Part shown: positions 43,604 to 52,236 of the stretch, in pieces
Layout of the letters: each line of letters starts with the position of its first letter
How positions within the stretch are numbered: the first letter of the stretch is position 1
Origin: Rhodococcus pseudokoreensis
Lineage (GTDB): Bacteria > Actinomycetota > Actinomycetes > Mycobacteriales > Mycobacteriaceae
Length of the DNA stretch: 64,000 bases
Assembly (NCBI RefSeq): GCF_017068395.1
Contig: NZ_CP070618.1
Span: 103,010 to 167,009, forward strand
Direction of reading: 5' to 3'
Program-made: the position numbers and the translations under genes
Notes under the pieces: model-generated
Seen by the model: the letters and a program-made list of their open reading frames with translations, nothing else
Database searches by the model: none
What the model was told of the DNA's origin: nothing

Positions 43604-44661
43604 CGCCTCACCTGCTTGCGCTCGACTCTCGTGCGGGTCGCGGCTTCGAGCCGGTGGCGTGCCTTTTCGGAGGCTTCGTCGATGCGGACGGTGTCGAGCA
43701 GCTCCTGTGACATCGCCTCGGCTCCGGTGCGGATCGCTTTGAAGCAGCCGCGGTTGATCAGCGTCATCAGCGACCCGATGTGCCCGCCGGTGCGGGCGAA
43801 CAGGTAGTCGGCCAGGCCGGTGAGCTGTCCGGGCTGCCAGCAGGTGAGCACCAACTGTTTGTCGACCGCCTTGACCAGGGATTTCCAGTGACGGTCGTGG
43901 GCGAAGGTGCCGACTTCGAGGCGGGTCCAGCGCCGGGCGCTTTGCGCCAACGCGGCCGAGGACCCGGACAGGCCCTCCTCGAAGAACCGGCGTTCTCCGA
44001 GACCGACTCCGGCGTAGATGAACGTCACCGGCAGCTCATTGGCCAGCCATTTCAGGTGATTGCTGACGGCGAGCCCGTCTCGGCTGTTCTGGTCGATGAA
44101 GTGAATATCATCGATGATCCCGACCCGCGAATCACACGAGAGGACGCAGTCCAGGGCGTAGGTGGCCAACTGGGCGGCGCTGCCGCGATCGGCGCCGGGA
44201 TGCCCGTAGAACTGGCAGATCATCTTGTTCAACGTCCGCAGCGTGGTGTTCGAGGTCAGACCGACCCGGAACACCGGAATGTGCTCATCACCGGACTCGG
44301 TGACCGGGCCGCGGCGACGCAGGGCCTGGCGGTGATAGTCGCGGCCGAACAGGTTGACGATGGTCGTCTTGCCCAGACCGGGGAACCCGTCGATGACCGC
44401 CGCGCCCCGAACACGATCGGGATCTTGACGATTCGAGGCGACGATCAACTCCAATTCGTCGCGCACCGCCTTCAGCTGCGGGGTGGCGATGGTGCCGAAG
44501 TTGGCGTGCCAGTCGTGGCGGGCGTCGTCATAGTCCTCGCGGGCGTCACTCCCCAAGGCGGACAACGCCGTAGCGGTAAGGGTGTCGGGCCGGGTGCGGG
44601 GCGCGGTGTCGACGAACCGGCGCCACCCGTCCTTGCGGGAGAGGCTGTAGGCGCTGCTCAC
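43600..44661 (-). CDS. tnsC: TnsC/TniB AAA+ transposition ATPase
   Basis: The 353-aa AAA+ protein has Walker A 'GFPGLGKT' at residues 92-99, Walker B 'VGIIDDIHFI' (Asp184, Asp185), and 'RTLNKMICQFYG' between them, the usual TniB/TnsC layout. It forms ATP-dependent filaments on target DNA and bridges target selector and transposase. ATG overlaps the tnsB stop by four bases, and its stop overlaps the tniQ start likewise. Confidence 0.9.
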   Translation of the reverse strand: MSSAYSLSRKDGWRRFVDTAPRTRPDTLTATALSALGSDAREDYDDARHDWHANFGTIATPQLKAVRDELELIVASNRQDPDRVRGAAVIDGFPGLGKTTIVNLFGRDYHRQALRRRGPVTESGDEHIPVFRVGLTSNTTLRTLNKMICQFYGHPGADRGSAAQLATYALDCVLSCDSRVGIIDDIHFIDQNSRDGLAVSNHLKWLANELPVTFIYAGVGLGERRFFEEGLSGSSAALAQSARRWTRLEVGTFAHDRHWKSLVKAVDKQLVLTCWQPGQLTGLADYLFARTGGHIGSLMTLINRGCFKAIRTGAEAMSQELLDTVRIDEASEKARHRLEAATRTRVERKQVRR

Positions 44662-46703
44662 TCGAGCACCTCCAGCGCGTCGGCGTAGAAGTCGTCGACG
44701 TCGTCGAGGATCTCGCTGTCGTCATCGTCGTCGCCAACCACCGGCGGGCCCGAGCTGGTGGTGGCGGCGCTCAGCGCCGGAACAGGGTCGGCGGCCAGTT
44801 CGAGCTCGGCTGCCGCGGCCAGGCCGCTGCGCTCGGCCGCCAGCCGGGCGGCCATGCGCCGTTCGCGCCGGTCGAGAACCTCACCCGCATCCCACCGGCT
44901 CAGCAATGTGGCCAGCGTCTCGGCGGGGTCGGTGAAACGGTCGGTGCGGCGGGCGAGGATGCGGGCGTAGCGGGCGGCCTCGTCGGAGAAGGGAGTGCCC
45001 AGCATCGGCGCGTGTTCCCAGTCGAGCTGATGCCACTGCCCATCGCCCGGGTCTTGAAAGTAGATGTGGCGGACATCGTCGTCGTTGACGCGAAACGGCC
45101 ATTTCCCGGCGTCGAGGCCGCCGTAGGGGCTGGTCGCGTTGCGGTAGCCGTCCAGTGCAGGACCGTTGTAGCGGCGGCCGTCGATCTCGACGCCGTAATG
45201 CTGGATGGTGCGTTTGACCACCCGCAGGAACTCCAAGGCGAGCTCCGGGGCGGCCGGGATCCGCAACACTCCCGCCTTGGCGATGCCCAGGGCGAACATG
45301 TCATTCGGCGACATCGCCAGATTCGGCCACTCGGCGACCGCGATCCCGTCATGGTCACTCGGGTGGTAGACCGTCACGATCCAGTCGCGGATCACATCCT
45401 CGAGCTCGTGCAGGAACAAAAACGCCTGCTCCTCGAGACCTTCTCCGCGGCTGTGCAGGTCCGGGCCCTTGTAGGCCGGAAGATGTTGTATCAGACCCTC
45501 TCTCAACGAACGAAAGAACCTCTCGACCGTGGGCTTGTCGGTGGGCTTGCGCGGTTGGGCCGGCTGGATCGAGATCCCCAATCGGGCGCAGACCCCGATC
45601 ACATGCGCCGACAGGAACGCCTTGCCGTGATCGATCACCAGGGTCTCGGGCGGGCACCAGATCTCGGCGTCGGCGCCGGTGTTCTCCTCGGTGAACACCA
45701 GATGCTTCGGCAACCCGTGCACCGGCCCCAACGCTGGGCGCCCCGCGCTGCGGCCTGTGACCGACTCGAACAACACACTGGCGACATCAACCGATTTCGT
45801 GGACACCGGGGTCACCTTCAACCCCAGGATCTGCCGGTCGAAGAGATCCTGCGCGACCGTCAGCTGCGCCCGCACCCACCGACAGGTCACCGGCTCCATC
45901 GCGAACACATCCAGATCCTGGGTATCCAGAATCAGATACTCACCCGGACGCGTGGCGCGCAGCCGGCCGTAAACCCCCTTCGGGCGTTGGGCGATCGAAC
46001 GCCGCGCCTTCGCCGACCCACTCACCGCGTTCGTGCCCTTAACCAGCTCTGCCAGCCGCCGATAGGCGGTCGCCTGCGACGGCAGCGCCACCACTCCCAC
46101 CCCGTGGTCGCGCTCGAGCCGCTCGGCGGCTCGCATCAGCACCGCCGAGCGGGTCGGTGTCGACGCCGACACCCCCGCCGCCAGCTCCGCGGCCACCGCC
46201 GCCTCCCAGCGCGGATCCACCGTCGAGCCGCGGCCACGGCCGCGCCGGTCATCGACCAGCCCCGCCTCACCGGCATCCCGGTAGGCGGCCACCCACCGCT
46301 CGACAGTGCGCGACGCCACCCCCAACTCCGCGGCCTTGGCCTCGCAGCGTGCCTTCAGCCCCACCGCCGGCGCATAGCCGGGGCGGGGCTCATCTGTGCG
46401 CGCGGCCTCGGCGTAACCGGACCTGTAGCCGGTCAACACCTCCCGGACATGCTCGCCTCGCGCTGCGGCCTGCTCCCGCTCGGCCGGTGACAGCCCCGCC
46501 AGCACCAGCCCCGGATCCAGACCTTCCTCGACCGGCTCCAAACCACGTGCCCGCGAGACGAACTCCGCCAAAGCGAAGCTTCCGTAGCGGCCGTCCGCGT
46601 ACTCAACGACCACCTTACGGCCGTCGAACTCCACGACCCGCGCCGCGTCGCCGTCGACCATCAGCCCCGCCCCGACCGCGACCGTCACCGTGCGCGCGTT
46701 CAC
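44658..46703 (-). CDS. tnsB: TnsB-like DDE transposase
   Basis: The 681-aa Mu/TnsB-type integrase has an N-terminal HTH ('ELGVASRTVERWVAAYRDAGEAGLVDDRRGRGRG'), the DDE catalytic core with Asp in 'YLILDTQDLD' (~259), Asp in 'LVIDHGKAF' (~355) and Glu in 'PTVERFFRSLREGL' (~394), and a C-terminal beta-barrel plus an acidic tail. It joins the 3' ends of the element to target DNA. The start is GTG 46703, four bases inside the tnsA stop; the frame to 46976 is open but not protein-like. The acidic tail ('EILDDVDDFYADALEVLE') probably contacts TnsC. Confidence 0.93.
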   Translation of the reverse strand: MNARTVTVAVGAGLMVDGDAARVVEFDGRKVVVEYADGRYGSFALAEFVSRARGLEPVEEGLDPGLVLAGLSPAEREQAAARGEHVREVLTGYRSGYAEAARTDEPRPGYAPAVGLKARCEAKAAELGVASRTVERWVAAYRDAGEAGLVDDRRGRGRGSTVDPRWEAAVAAELAAGVSASTPTRSAVLMRAAERLERDHGVGVVALPSQATAYRRLAELVKGTNAVSGSAKARRSIAQRPKGVYGRLRATRPGEYLILDTQDLDVFAMEPVTCRWVRAQLTVAQDLFDRQILGLKVTPVSTKSVDVASVLFESVTGRSAGRPALGPVHGLPKHLVFTEENTGADAEIWCPPETLVIDHGKAFLSAHVIGVCARLGISIQPAQPRKPTDKPTVERFFRSLREGLIQHLPAYKGPDLHSRGEGLEEQAFLFLHELEDVIRDWIVTVYHPSDHDGIAVAEWPNLAMSPNDMFALGIAKAGVLRIPAAPELALEFLRVVKRTIQHYGVEIDGRRYNGPALDGYRNATSPYGGLDAGKWPFRVNDDDVRHIYFQDPGDGQWHQLDWEHAPMLGTPFSDEAARYARILARRTDRFTDPAETLATLLSRWDAGEVLDRRERRMAARLAAERSGLAAAAELELAADPVPALSAATTSSGPPVVGDDDDDSEILDDVDDFYADALEVLE

Positions 46704-47473
46704 GCCACCACCTCCGCCGACACCAGCGTGTCGCCGCCGAGAACCCGCGACAGATCCGCCACCAGCCACGATCGCCACAACAGGTGCAGGATCACCGGTC
46801 GCACCAGCCACTGCGGCACCGACAGGCCCAGCCGCCGTTCCAAAGCGGAGATCGCCACCGGCACGACCGCCGCATCGATCACCGCCGGCACCAGTTCGGT
46901 CGCGATCGTGGCAGGCCGCCGATACCCGGCCAGAAAGCGCAAGTTCTCCACCAGCACCGCATCGGCACCCGTCCATACCTCGAACCCGAAACCGTGTCGC
47001 TCACACACCGCCCTCGTCCACGCGAACTGAGCCGCAACCTTCGGATCGGCAACGCGGGCAGCTGCCTTCACGTCCACCACCGTCAGCGTTCCATCCTTGT
47101 GCGCCAGCAGCAGATCCGGCACATGCCGTCGTTTCCGATCGCCATCGACACCTTCGAGCAGGAACGGTTGCGCCGCGATCGCCACCACGGTCGGGTCCTG
47201 GTCCGCTAGAAGGATTCTCGCCAGTTCCAGACGGCTCTCGTAGACCACATGACCACCCGTGGTAGCCGACCAGTACCAACCCGAATAGTGCCGCCGCCCC
47301 TGCCACGACCGGAACTCCCGCACCGGACGGCCCGCCAGCACCTCCTCCACCGGTAACCGCCGCAACGTCGTATCGACGAACGCTCCGTCGTCTCCCCGGA
47401 ACCGCACGGCCACTTCCGACCCCGGCACAACTCCCGCCAAACCAGCCCACATCAGGCTGCCCTCATTAGTCAT
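46700..47473 (-). CDS. tnsA: TnsA-like transposase endonuclease subunit
   Basis: The 257-aa PD-(D/E)xK nuclease has Glu near 77 in 'VYESRLELARILL', Asp near 118 in 'HVPDLLLAH' and Lys near 133 in 'LTVVDVKAA', spaced like Tn7 TnsA. TnsA nicks the 5' ends so that transposition is cut-and-paste, not replicative. The C-terminal region ends in helices that would bind TnsB. ATG 47473 is chosen; the longer frame to 47593 would translate through the right-end TnsB sites. Confidence 0.88.
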   Translation of the reverse strand: MTNEGSLMWAGLAGVVPGSEVAVRFRGDDGAFVDTTLRRLPVEEVLAGRPVREFRSWQGRRHYSGWYWSATTGGHVVYESRLELARILLADQDPTVVAIAAQPFLLEGVDGDRKRRHVPDLLLAHKDGTLTVVDVKAAARVADPKVAAQFAWTRAVCERHGFGFEVWTGADAVLVENLRFLAGYRRPATIATELVPAVIDAAVVPVAISALERRLGLSVPQWLVRPVILHLLWRSWLVADLSRVLGGDTLVSAEVVA

Positions 47474-47528
47474 GGCGGACACCCAACCGCCCAAGCCCAG
47501 GATCAGGCCGCAGACACGCCGAGATCGA

Positions 47529-47604
47529 TTCTCACTAAAATGTCGGAAGCGACATCTGGGCGACAGATCGATGAGAAAAGCGACATCAATCATGAGAACC
47601 TACA
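47529..47604. repeat. Right transposon end with TnsB sites
   Basis: The outer site GCGACA-N7-TGAGAA (47580-47598) and inner site with N6 (47560-47577) are direct repeats. A third, inverted site (TTCTCA-N6-TGTCGG, 47529-47546) lies at the presumed tnsA promoter and may let TnsB autoregulate. The end is CCTACA at 47604. Confidence 0.85.
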
Positions 47605-47609
47605 ATAGA
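47605..47609. repeat. Target site duplication ATAGA, right
   Basis: ATAGA is followed directly by CGACACGTCCCC, a copy of the dispersed motif. Removing the element restores GCATAGACGACACGTCCC. Confidence 0.92.
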
Positions 47610-47624
47610 CGACACGTCCCCTGG

Positions 47625-49211
47625 TTAGGTCATCCGTCGGGCCTTCATCCCCGACTGCAACAACGGTGCCTCTCTGACGACATCGCCGGTGGTCGGGGCG
47701 TGAACCATCTGGCCGTTGCCAGCAAAGATGCCGACATGGCCGGGACCATCCGGGCCCCACGAGCCGAAGACGAGATCGCCGGGTTGAGCGTCGTTGATCG
47801 GGATCTCGACACCGACCGTCCACTGCTGCTCCGAGGTGCGGGGGAGCGTGGTCTTGCCTCCGCTGGCGGCGAACACGGCGTAGCTGGTCAAACCTGAGCA
47901 ATCGAACCCGCCACCGGACGGGCCGCCGGTACCGCCGCCACCCCACACGTACGGGGTGCCGAGGTATTCGCGGGCCGCGTTGACGACCTGTCCGCCATTG
48001 GCCGACTGGCCGGGAATGAACCGTCCGGTCGAGTTCGGGTTCGTGAACCTTGCCCGGGCCGTCATGATCTTGGGAACGTAGTGCTGGGTTTCGGGGTACG
48101 GAGGGATGCCGCCGTACTGCTGCACTGCGCCGGGGCCGGCGTTGTACGCGGCGAGCGTCAGCTCGACCGGGTCCCCGGTGGCCTTGCCTGCGCCGATCAT
48201 GCCGGAGACGTTTTGGTGAAGCGCGCACATGAAGTGGGCTTGGGAGAGCACCGCGTCACCGATCGAGTTCGGATCGGCCTTGCCGTCCCCGTCGTAGTCC
48301 TTACCCCACGTCGCCCAAGTTCCGGGCATGAACTGGGCCGGGCCCATCGCTCCAGTGGATGAGACCGGTGCGCCCGCGCCCCAACGGAATCCGTTCTCCT
48401 GCTCGAGCTGCGCGGCGATCAGCGGGGAGTCGATCTCCGGGCACACGCCGCCGGCCCTGCGGATCGGTTCCTCGAACTCAGACGGAACGATGCCGGAGGC
48501 CAGCTCGCCGGCACCGGCGATGCCGAAACCGGCGCAGTCCGCTGTCGATCGGGATGCGGCGGCGAGCTGCACGTTGTCGCCGTTGTGCGGGGCTGCGGGA
48601 GCGCCGCCGGTCTGTGCGTTCAGATCACCGAGCTTGGTTTGCGGATCGACTGCGGTGCCGCCCTGCAGTCGGCCGCCTTCCCAGTACTCGAAGTGCAGAT
48701 GCGGACCGGTGCTCCCGCCGTCGTTTCCGATGTCGGCGATGTGATCACCGGCGCGCACCAGCTGGCCTTCCCACACATGTAGTCCGCCCGCGAACATGTG
48801 GCCATAGACCGTGGAGACGGGCTTTCCCTCGACGTTGCTGTCGACGACGATCCAGTGGCCGAATCCGCTGGCAGTTCCCGACTTGACGACTATGCCGTCG
48901 AGCGCGGCGAGGATCTTCGTGCCGACGGGGCCGGCCAGGTCGACACCCTGGTGCTGGGCGCCCCATCGTTCACCGAATCCGGAGGTGAACTCGGTGGTGC
49001 CGGACTCGACCGGCATGCGGATCGGTCCGGACGGTGCGAGGGGGCCGACCTGACCGGCACGAATGTCGGACCCGGAGGAGTCGTCCGGAGCGGTCGTGCA
49101 GCGGTCCTTCGGGATCACCGGGATTCCGGCGAACGAGCACGCCGATGTTCCGAGCACCACTGCGATCGACCCGGTCATCAGCAGCGCCCGCGCGGCGCGG
49201 CTGACGGTCAC
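47625..49211 (-). CDS. Three-domain peptidoglycan hydrolase of the conjugation machinery
   Basis: The 528-aa lipoprotein-like protein (putative lipidated Cys25 in 'GTSAC') has three cell-wall domains. The first is an M23 metalloendopeptidase-like domain (~60-190) with 'HQGVD' and 'HLHFEY'. The second is a lytic transglycosylase (~250-370) with 'AQLEQENGFRW' (catalytic Glu) and 'GAMGPAQFMPGTW'. The third is NlpC/P60 (~400-525) with 'FDCSGLTSY' (catalytic Cys) and 'GHVGIFAG' (His). It is a VirB1-type enzyme that opens peptidoglycan for the T4SS, with an unusual full set of activities. Its ATG overlaps the VirB8-like stop. The transposon lies just downstream. Confidence 0.9.
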   Translation of the reverse strand: MTVSRAARALLMTGSIAVVLGTSACSFAGIPVIPKDRCTTAPDDSSGSDIRAGQVGPLAPSGPIRMPVESGTTEFTSGFGERWGAQHQGVDLAGPVGTKILAALDGIVVKSGTASGFGHWIVVDSNVEGKPVSTVYGHMFAGGLHVWEGQLVRAGDHIADIGNDGGSTGPHLHFEYWEGGRLQGGTAVDPQTKLGDLNAQTGGAPAAPHNGDNVQLAAASRSTADCAGFGIAGAGELASGIVPSEFEEPIRRAGGVCPEIDSPLIAAQLEQENGFRWGAGAPVSSTGAMGPAQFMPGTWATWGKDYDGDGKADPNSIGDAVLSQAHFMCALHQNVSGMIGAGKATGDPVELTLAAYNAGPGAVQQYGGIPPYPETQHYVPKIMTARARFTNPNSTGRFIPGQSANGGQVVNAAREYLGTPYVWGGGGTGGPSGGGFDCSGLTSYAVFAASGGKTTLPRTSEQQWTVGVEIPINDAQPGDLVFGSWGPDGPGHVGIFAGNGQMVHAPTTGDVVREAPLLQSGMKARRMT

Positions 49212-50047
49212 AACGCCCCAGGGAGTGGGGTGTCGAGTTCAGGGAGAGGGATCGGTCCGGGGACCGGGACCGAGGCGGGCGAGAGAAGCGGCTTCTGGCT
49301 CGGGAGCTCGTCGGTGTCCTCGCTGGCCTGCGGAGTCGTCGTAGGGAGCGCGGTCGTCGGGGCCGGTTCCGGAGTGCTCGGGTTCGGAATTGGTGCCGAG
49401 AAGTTCGGGTCAGGCCGCACAGCGGTGTCCGGCGCGAGCATCGCCACCTCGGACATGTCGAGGGTGGGCAGGGGAGTGTCGACCACCCATCGCTGCCCGC
49501 CGCTGATGGTGTCCTCGACGACGAGCGTCACTCGAAGGTGCCCGGCCTGAGTCGGGATCGTCACCTCAGCCTTGCGCGTGCCACCTTCTGCGTTGATCAG
49601 TTCGCTGGCCGTCGGACCGGTGATGGCCACCATCGTTTGCGGCCGTGCGGCCAGCAGGGTGTCGCCCGGTTGGACGGAGGTGTATCGGGCGATCACCTCG
49701 GTCCACTTGGTATCCGAAGGCGTGGCGTCGACGTATGCGTGTGCGTACGCCATCGCGGTGGCCGGGGCGGTGGCGGCCACCTTGTTTGCCGGTTTGCCGG
49801 CCACCGCGGACTCGCGGACCGGGGTCAGCTCGTAGCTGATGGGCTCCACCTTTGCCGGTGTGGTGCTCGATGCGGCGGCCGTGGTGGTCTTCGCGGTGTT
49901 CGTGGCCAGCTTCTGCTCGCCGAAAATCATGCCGATGAGGAACAGTCCCAGGATCGCCGACACGACGGTGATTGCCAGGTTGGTGCGTGAGTAGAGCACC
50001 CATCGGCGGATCGGCGCGAGGACGGGGTTGGGACCGGAGGATGTCAT
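49208..50047 (-). CDS. VirB8/TcpC-like membrane protein, 279 aa
   Basis: One transmembrane helix (residues ~25-45) is followed by a periplasm-facing domain with 'PATAMAYAHAYVDATPSDTKWTEVIARYTSV' and 'RKAEVTIPTQAGHLRVTLVVEDTISGGQRWVVDTP', consistent with an NTF2-like VirB8/TcpC fold. A Pro/Thr-rich tail follows. It overlaps both neighbours by 1-4 bases. VirB8-type proteins nucleate the inner-membrane complex. Confidence 0.72.
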   Translation of the reverse strand: MTSSGPNPVLAPIRRWVLYSRTNLAITVVSAILGLFLIGMIFGEQKLATNTAKTTTAAASSTTPAKVEPISYELTPVRESAVAGKPANKVAATAPATAMAYAHAYVDATPSDTKWTEVIARYTSVQPGDTLLAARPQTMVAITGPTASELINAEGGTRKAEVTIPTQAGHLRVTLVVEDTISGGQRWVVDTPLPTLDMSEVAMLAPDTAVRPDPNFSAPIPNPSTPEPAPTTALPTTTPQASEDTDELPSQKPLLSPASVPVPGPIPLPELDTPLPGAL

Positions 50048-52236
50048 CAGTTGTACCTGTCCGTGTTCCGGGGGGAGGTGGACTGATTACCGAGAGCGGC
50101 GTCCCACAGGCGCGCATGGGACTGCTGGCTCCGCATGCGCTGGCGCGGCGCCGAGTTCGACACCGCGCTGCCAGACGCGGCGGTGCCACGGTGGGAGGTG
50201 TAGACCCGCATCGGCGCGATGGCCGAGCCGTTTCCACCGTCCCAGCGTTGTCCGACCGAGGCGGTGACCAGTTCCCGACGTGCGCGCCGTTCCTTCTTCT
50301 GGGCCTCGGCTTCGTCCTTGTCGAGACGGCGCCACGCGGACGTACCGGCCAGCAGGGCGCGGTCGGTGTCGCGGTCACTGAGCTTGTTTCGGCTCTTGGC
50401 TATATCGCTGCTGGCCATGGCCGCGATCCCTGCGATACGGGCGTCGCGGTCCTCGGTGTTCCTGCCCGAGCCCAAGCGGGCACCGCGGCCGAGTTGCTGG
50501 CGGAGCAGGTTTTTGCGGGCTCCGGCACGGGATTCGGCAAGCTCTTGGCGGCGCCGGTTGTTCAGCCCCCGGCCTTCCGGTCGTACCGGGGTGATCGAGG
50601 TGTCGTTGTCGTCGAGGTCGCGGCCACCACGTCGGGCGAACCGCTCCGCGGCCTTCTCGGCGATCGCCGAGGCCGGACCGCCAGCGACGAAACTGCCGGC
50701 CTCGAACAGCTTGCGTTTCATCGACTTCTGGGCGCCGCGGGCCTTGCGGTTGACCATGCTCGCGTTGTTCTGAGTGAAGGTCTGCGTCATCCGCTTGAAC
50801 GGGCGCATCGCTGACCAGCACACGACGGACAGCAAGACCATGAACCACAGGCGCCAGCTGCCGTCGACCGCTCCGCTGCTGGTGACGTAGAGCTGCACCA
50901 CCATCATCAGGTACAGCGCCACGATGACAGCGCCGGCCACCCCCCACAGGAAGGCCGAGGCGAGCATCCGGAATGCCCGCGCGAGCAGCCCACCGTGGGC
51001 AATGGCGATCGGCACCCACACCGGTGCGAACAGGATCGCCAACCGGATGGCCAGCAGGGCGGTGAGCTTGAGGAGCGATGCGCCGATCCACAGGATTGAG
51101 GGCAGGCCCAGTTTGACCATTGCCATGAATCCGGTCGAGGACCGGCCGGACTCTTTGCCCTGGAACTGGTGATAGGAGAGCTTGTGGTCCTTTTCCAGGG
51201 ACGCGACGATCTCGCGGAACTTGTCAGCCTTCTGATCGGCCAGCTCGCTCTGTGCGTTCGGGTCGTCGGCGACCGCTCGCTGTTCGACGTAGCTGAACGC
51301 CAGTGCATCTCGCAGCTTCGGACCCAAGCCGGCGGCGTCCTGAGGGTCGTAGTTCGTGCCGAACCATCCCTTGCGCCAGTCCTCGAGAAAGATTTTGTCG
51401 AGCAGCACGTTCCGCGGGTCGGTCTCGCCGCCCGCAAGAGTTCCGGCACCGTCGCCGTCGCCGAACGAGACCGAGAAGATCTCGTCCTGGGTTTCGGTGA
51501 TCACCGCCCCGAAGGTGTCGTCGGCGATGTCGATCGCCTTCTGCGGCGCCCCGACCATCAATGCGCCCAATGTCAGCGCGGCAGCGGCGACGCCTGCGGT
51601 CTTGGTGACCCCCGCGGCGTCCGCCTTGAACGCCTTCCACAGCATGATCGTCGACGCCGCGGTGAGGCCGAGTCCGAGCCAGATTCCGTATACGCCGGAC
51701 ATTCCGGTGACGATGGAGTCGAGGATGCGGTCGAAGTTCTCGAGTGCCGAGCCGACACCGGCTGCCGCGGCATGCTGGCCTGTCTTGGTCTGGTCGTCGA
51801 GCCAGAATGCGGCCGCCGCGAGCGACTTGCCGATGGTCATGAACATGTTGCCGAGTCCGGTGTCACCGACGGCGTCGGGGGCGCGGACCAGATCGTTGCC
51901 GCAGCCGAGGTCGTAGGTGGACCAGTTCAGCCCCGCCCAACCGTAGGACTGGTAGCCGGTCGAGCCTTGGCCGCCGCCTTCGGGCATCGGTGTCCGGTCG
52001 GCGCTGGTGGCGTCGAAGTACGTCTCGAACACGTCGTTGGGGAACTCTGGGCGAGGTACGTCCTTGCAGTCGAACCCGTCGGCGGCAGCGATCGGGCCGC
52101 CGGGAGTGATGACCGGTGCCAGTGCCAGCGCCAGCACGACCGCAAACCGCGCCCAGATGCTCACATAGCGCCGGAGTCGACCTCCCTGAGCAGCGGTGGC
52201 CACGCGGGGGAGAGGGGGACGCAGCGGGCCGATCAT
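50047..52236 (-). CDS. VirB6/TrbL-like polytopic membrane protein, 729 aa
   Basis: The signal-like N-terminus (~25-50) leads to a Cys-containing external domain, then about seven hydrophobic helices between residues ~170 and 480 ('LGLTAASTIMLWKAF', 'AILFAPVWVPIAIAHGGLLARAFRMLASAFLWGVAGAVIVALYLMMVVQLYV'). A long basic cytoplasmic tail rich in Arg/Ala (~500-729) may touch DNA. Size and topology fit VirB6/TrbL channel proteins of Gram-positive T4SS. Its start overlaps the VirB4 stop by four bases. Confidence 0.8.
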   Translation of the reverse strand: MIGPLRPPLPRVATAAQGGRLRRYVSIWARFAVVLALALAPVITPGGPIAAADGFDCKDVPRPEFPNDVFETYFDATSADRTPMPEGGGQGSTGYQSYGWAGLNWSTYDLGCGNDLVRAPDAVGDTGLGNMFMTIGKSLAAAAFWLDDQTKTGQHAAAAGVGSALENFDRILDSIVTGMSGVYGIWLGLGLTAASTIMLWKAFKADAAGVTKTAGVAAAALTLGALMVGAPQKAIDIADDTFGAVITETQDEIFSVSFGDGDGAGTLAGGETDPRNVLLDKIFLEDWRKGWFGTNYDPQDAAGLGPKLRDALAFSYVEQRAVADDPNAQSELADQKADKFREIVASLEKDHKLSYHQFQGKESGRSSTGFMAMVKLGLPSILWIGASLLKLTALLAIRLAILFAPVWVPIAIAHGGLLARAFRMLASAFLWGVAGAVIVALYLMMVVQLYVTSSGAVDGSWRLWFMVLLSVVCWSAMRPFKRMTQTFTQNNASMVNRKARGAQKSMKRKLFEAGSFVAGGPASAIAEKAAERFARRGGRDLDDNDTSITPVRPEGRGLNNRRRQELAESRAGARKNLLRQQLGRGARLGSGRNTEDRDARIAGIAAMASSDIAKSRNKLSDRDTDRALLAGTSAWRRLDKDEAEAQKKERRARRELVTASVGQRWDGGNGSAIAPMRVYTSHRGTAASGSAVSNSAPRQRMRSQQSHARLWDAALGNQSTSPRNTDRYN

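Larger units (their letters stand above)
40569..47604 (-). mobile_element. Complete Tn7-like transposon, 7,036 bp
   Basis: The element is bounded by inverted TGTAGGTTCTC ends and a 5-bp ATAGA duplication. It contains only tnsA, tnsB, tnsC and tniQ, on the minus strand with four-base overlaps, and no cargo. TTCTCA-N6/7-TGTCGC repeats, presumed TnsB sites, are at 40575-40593, 40628-40645 and 40653-40670 on the left. On the right they are at 47580-47598 and 47560-47577, with one in opposite orientation at 47529-47546. It interrupts the conjugation operon between the peptidoglycan-hydrolase gene and the 195-aa gene. With four intact genes and precise ends it is probably a recent, active insertion. 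Confidence 0.93.

Noticed and set aside
39212..47604. Lipoprotein and 195-aa genes as transposon cargo
   Set aside because: The left end and target duplication at 40564-40580 lie to the right of these genes, so they are outside the element.
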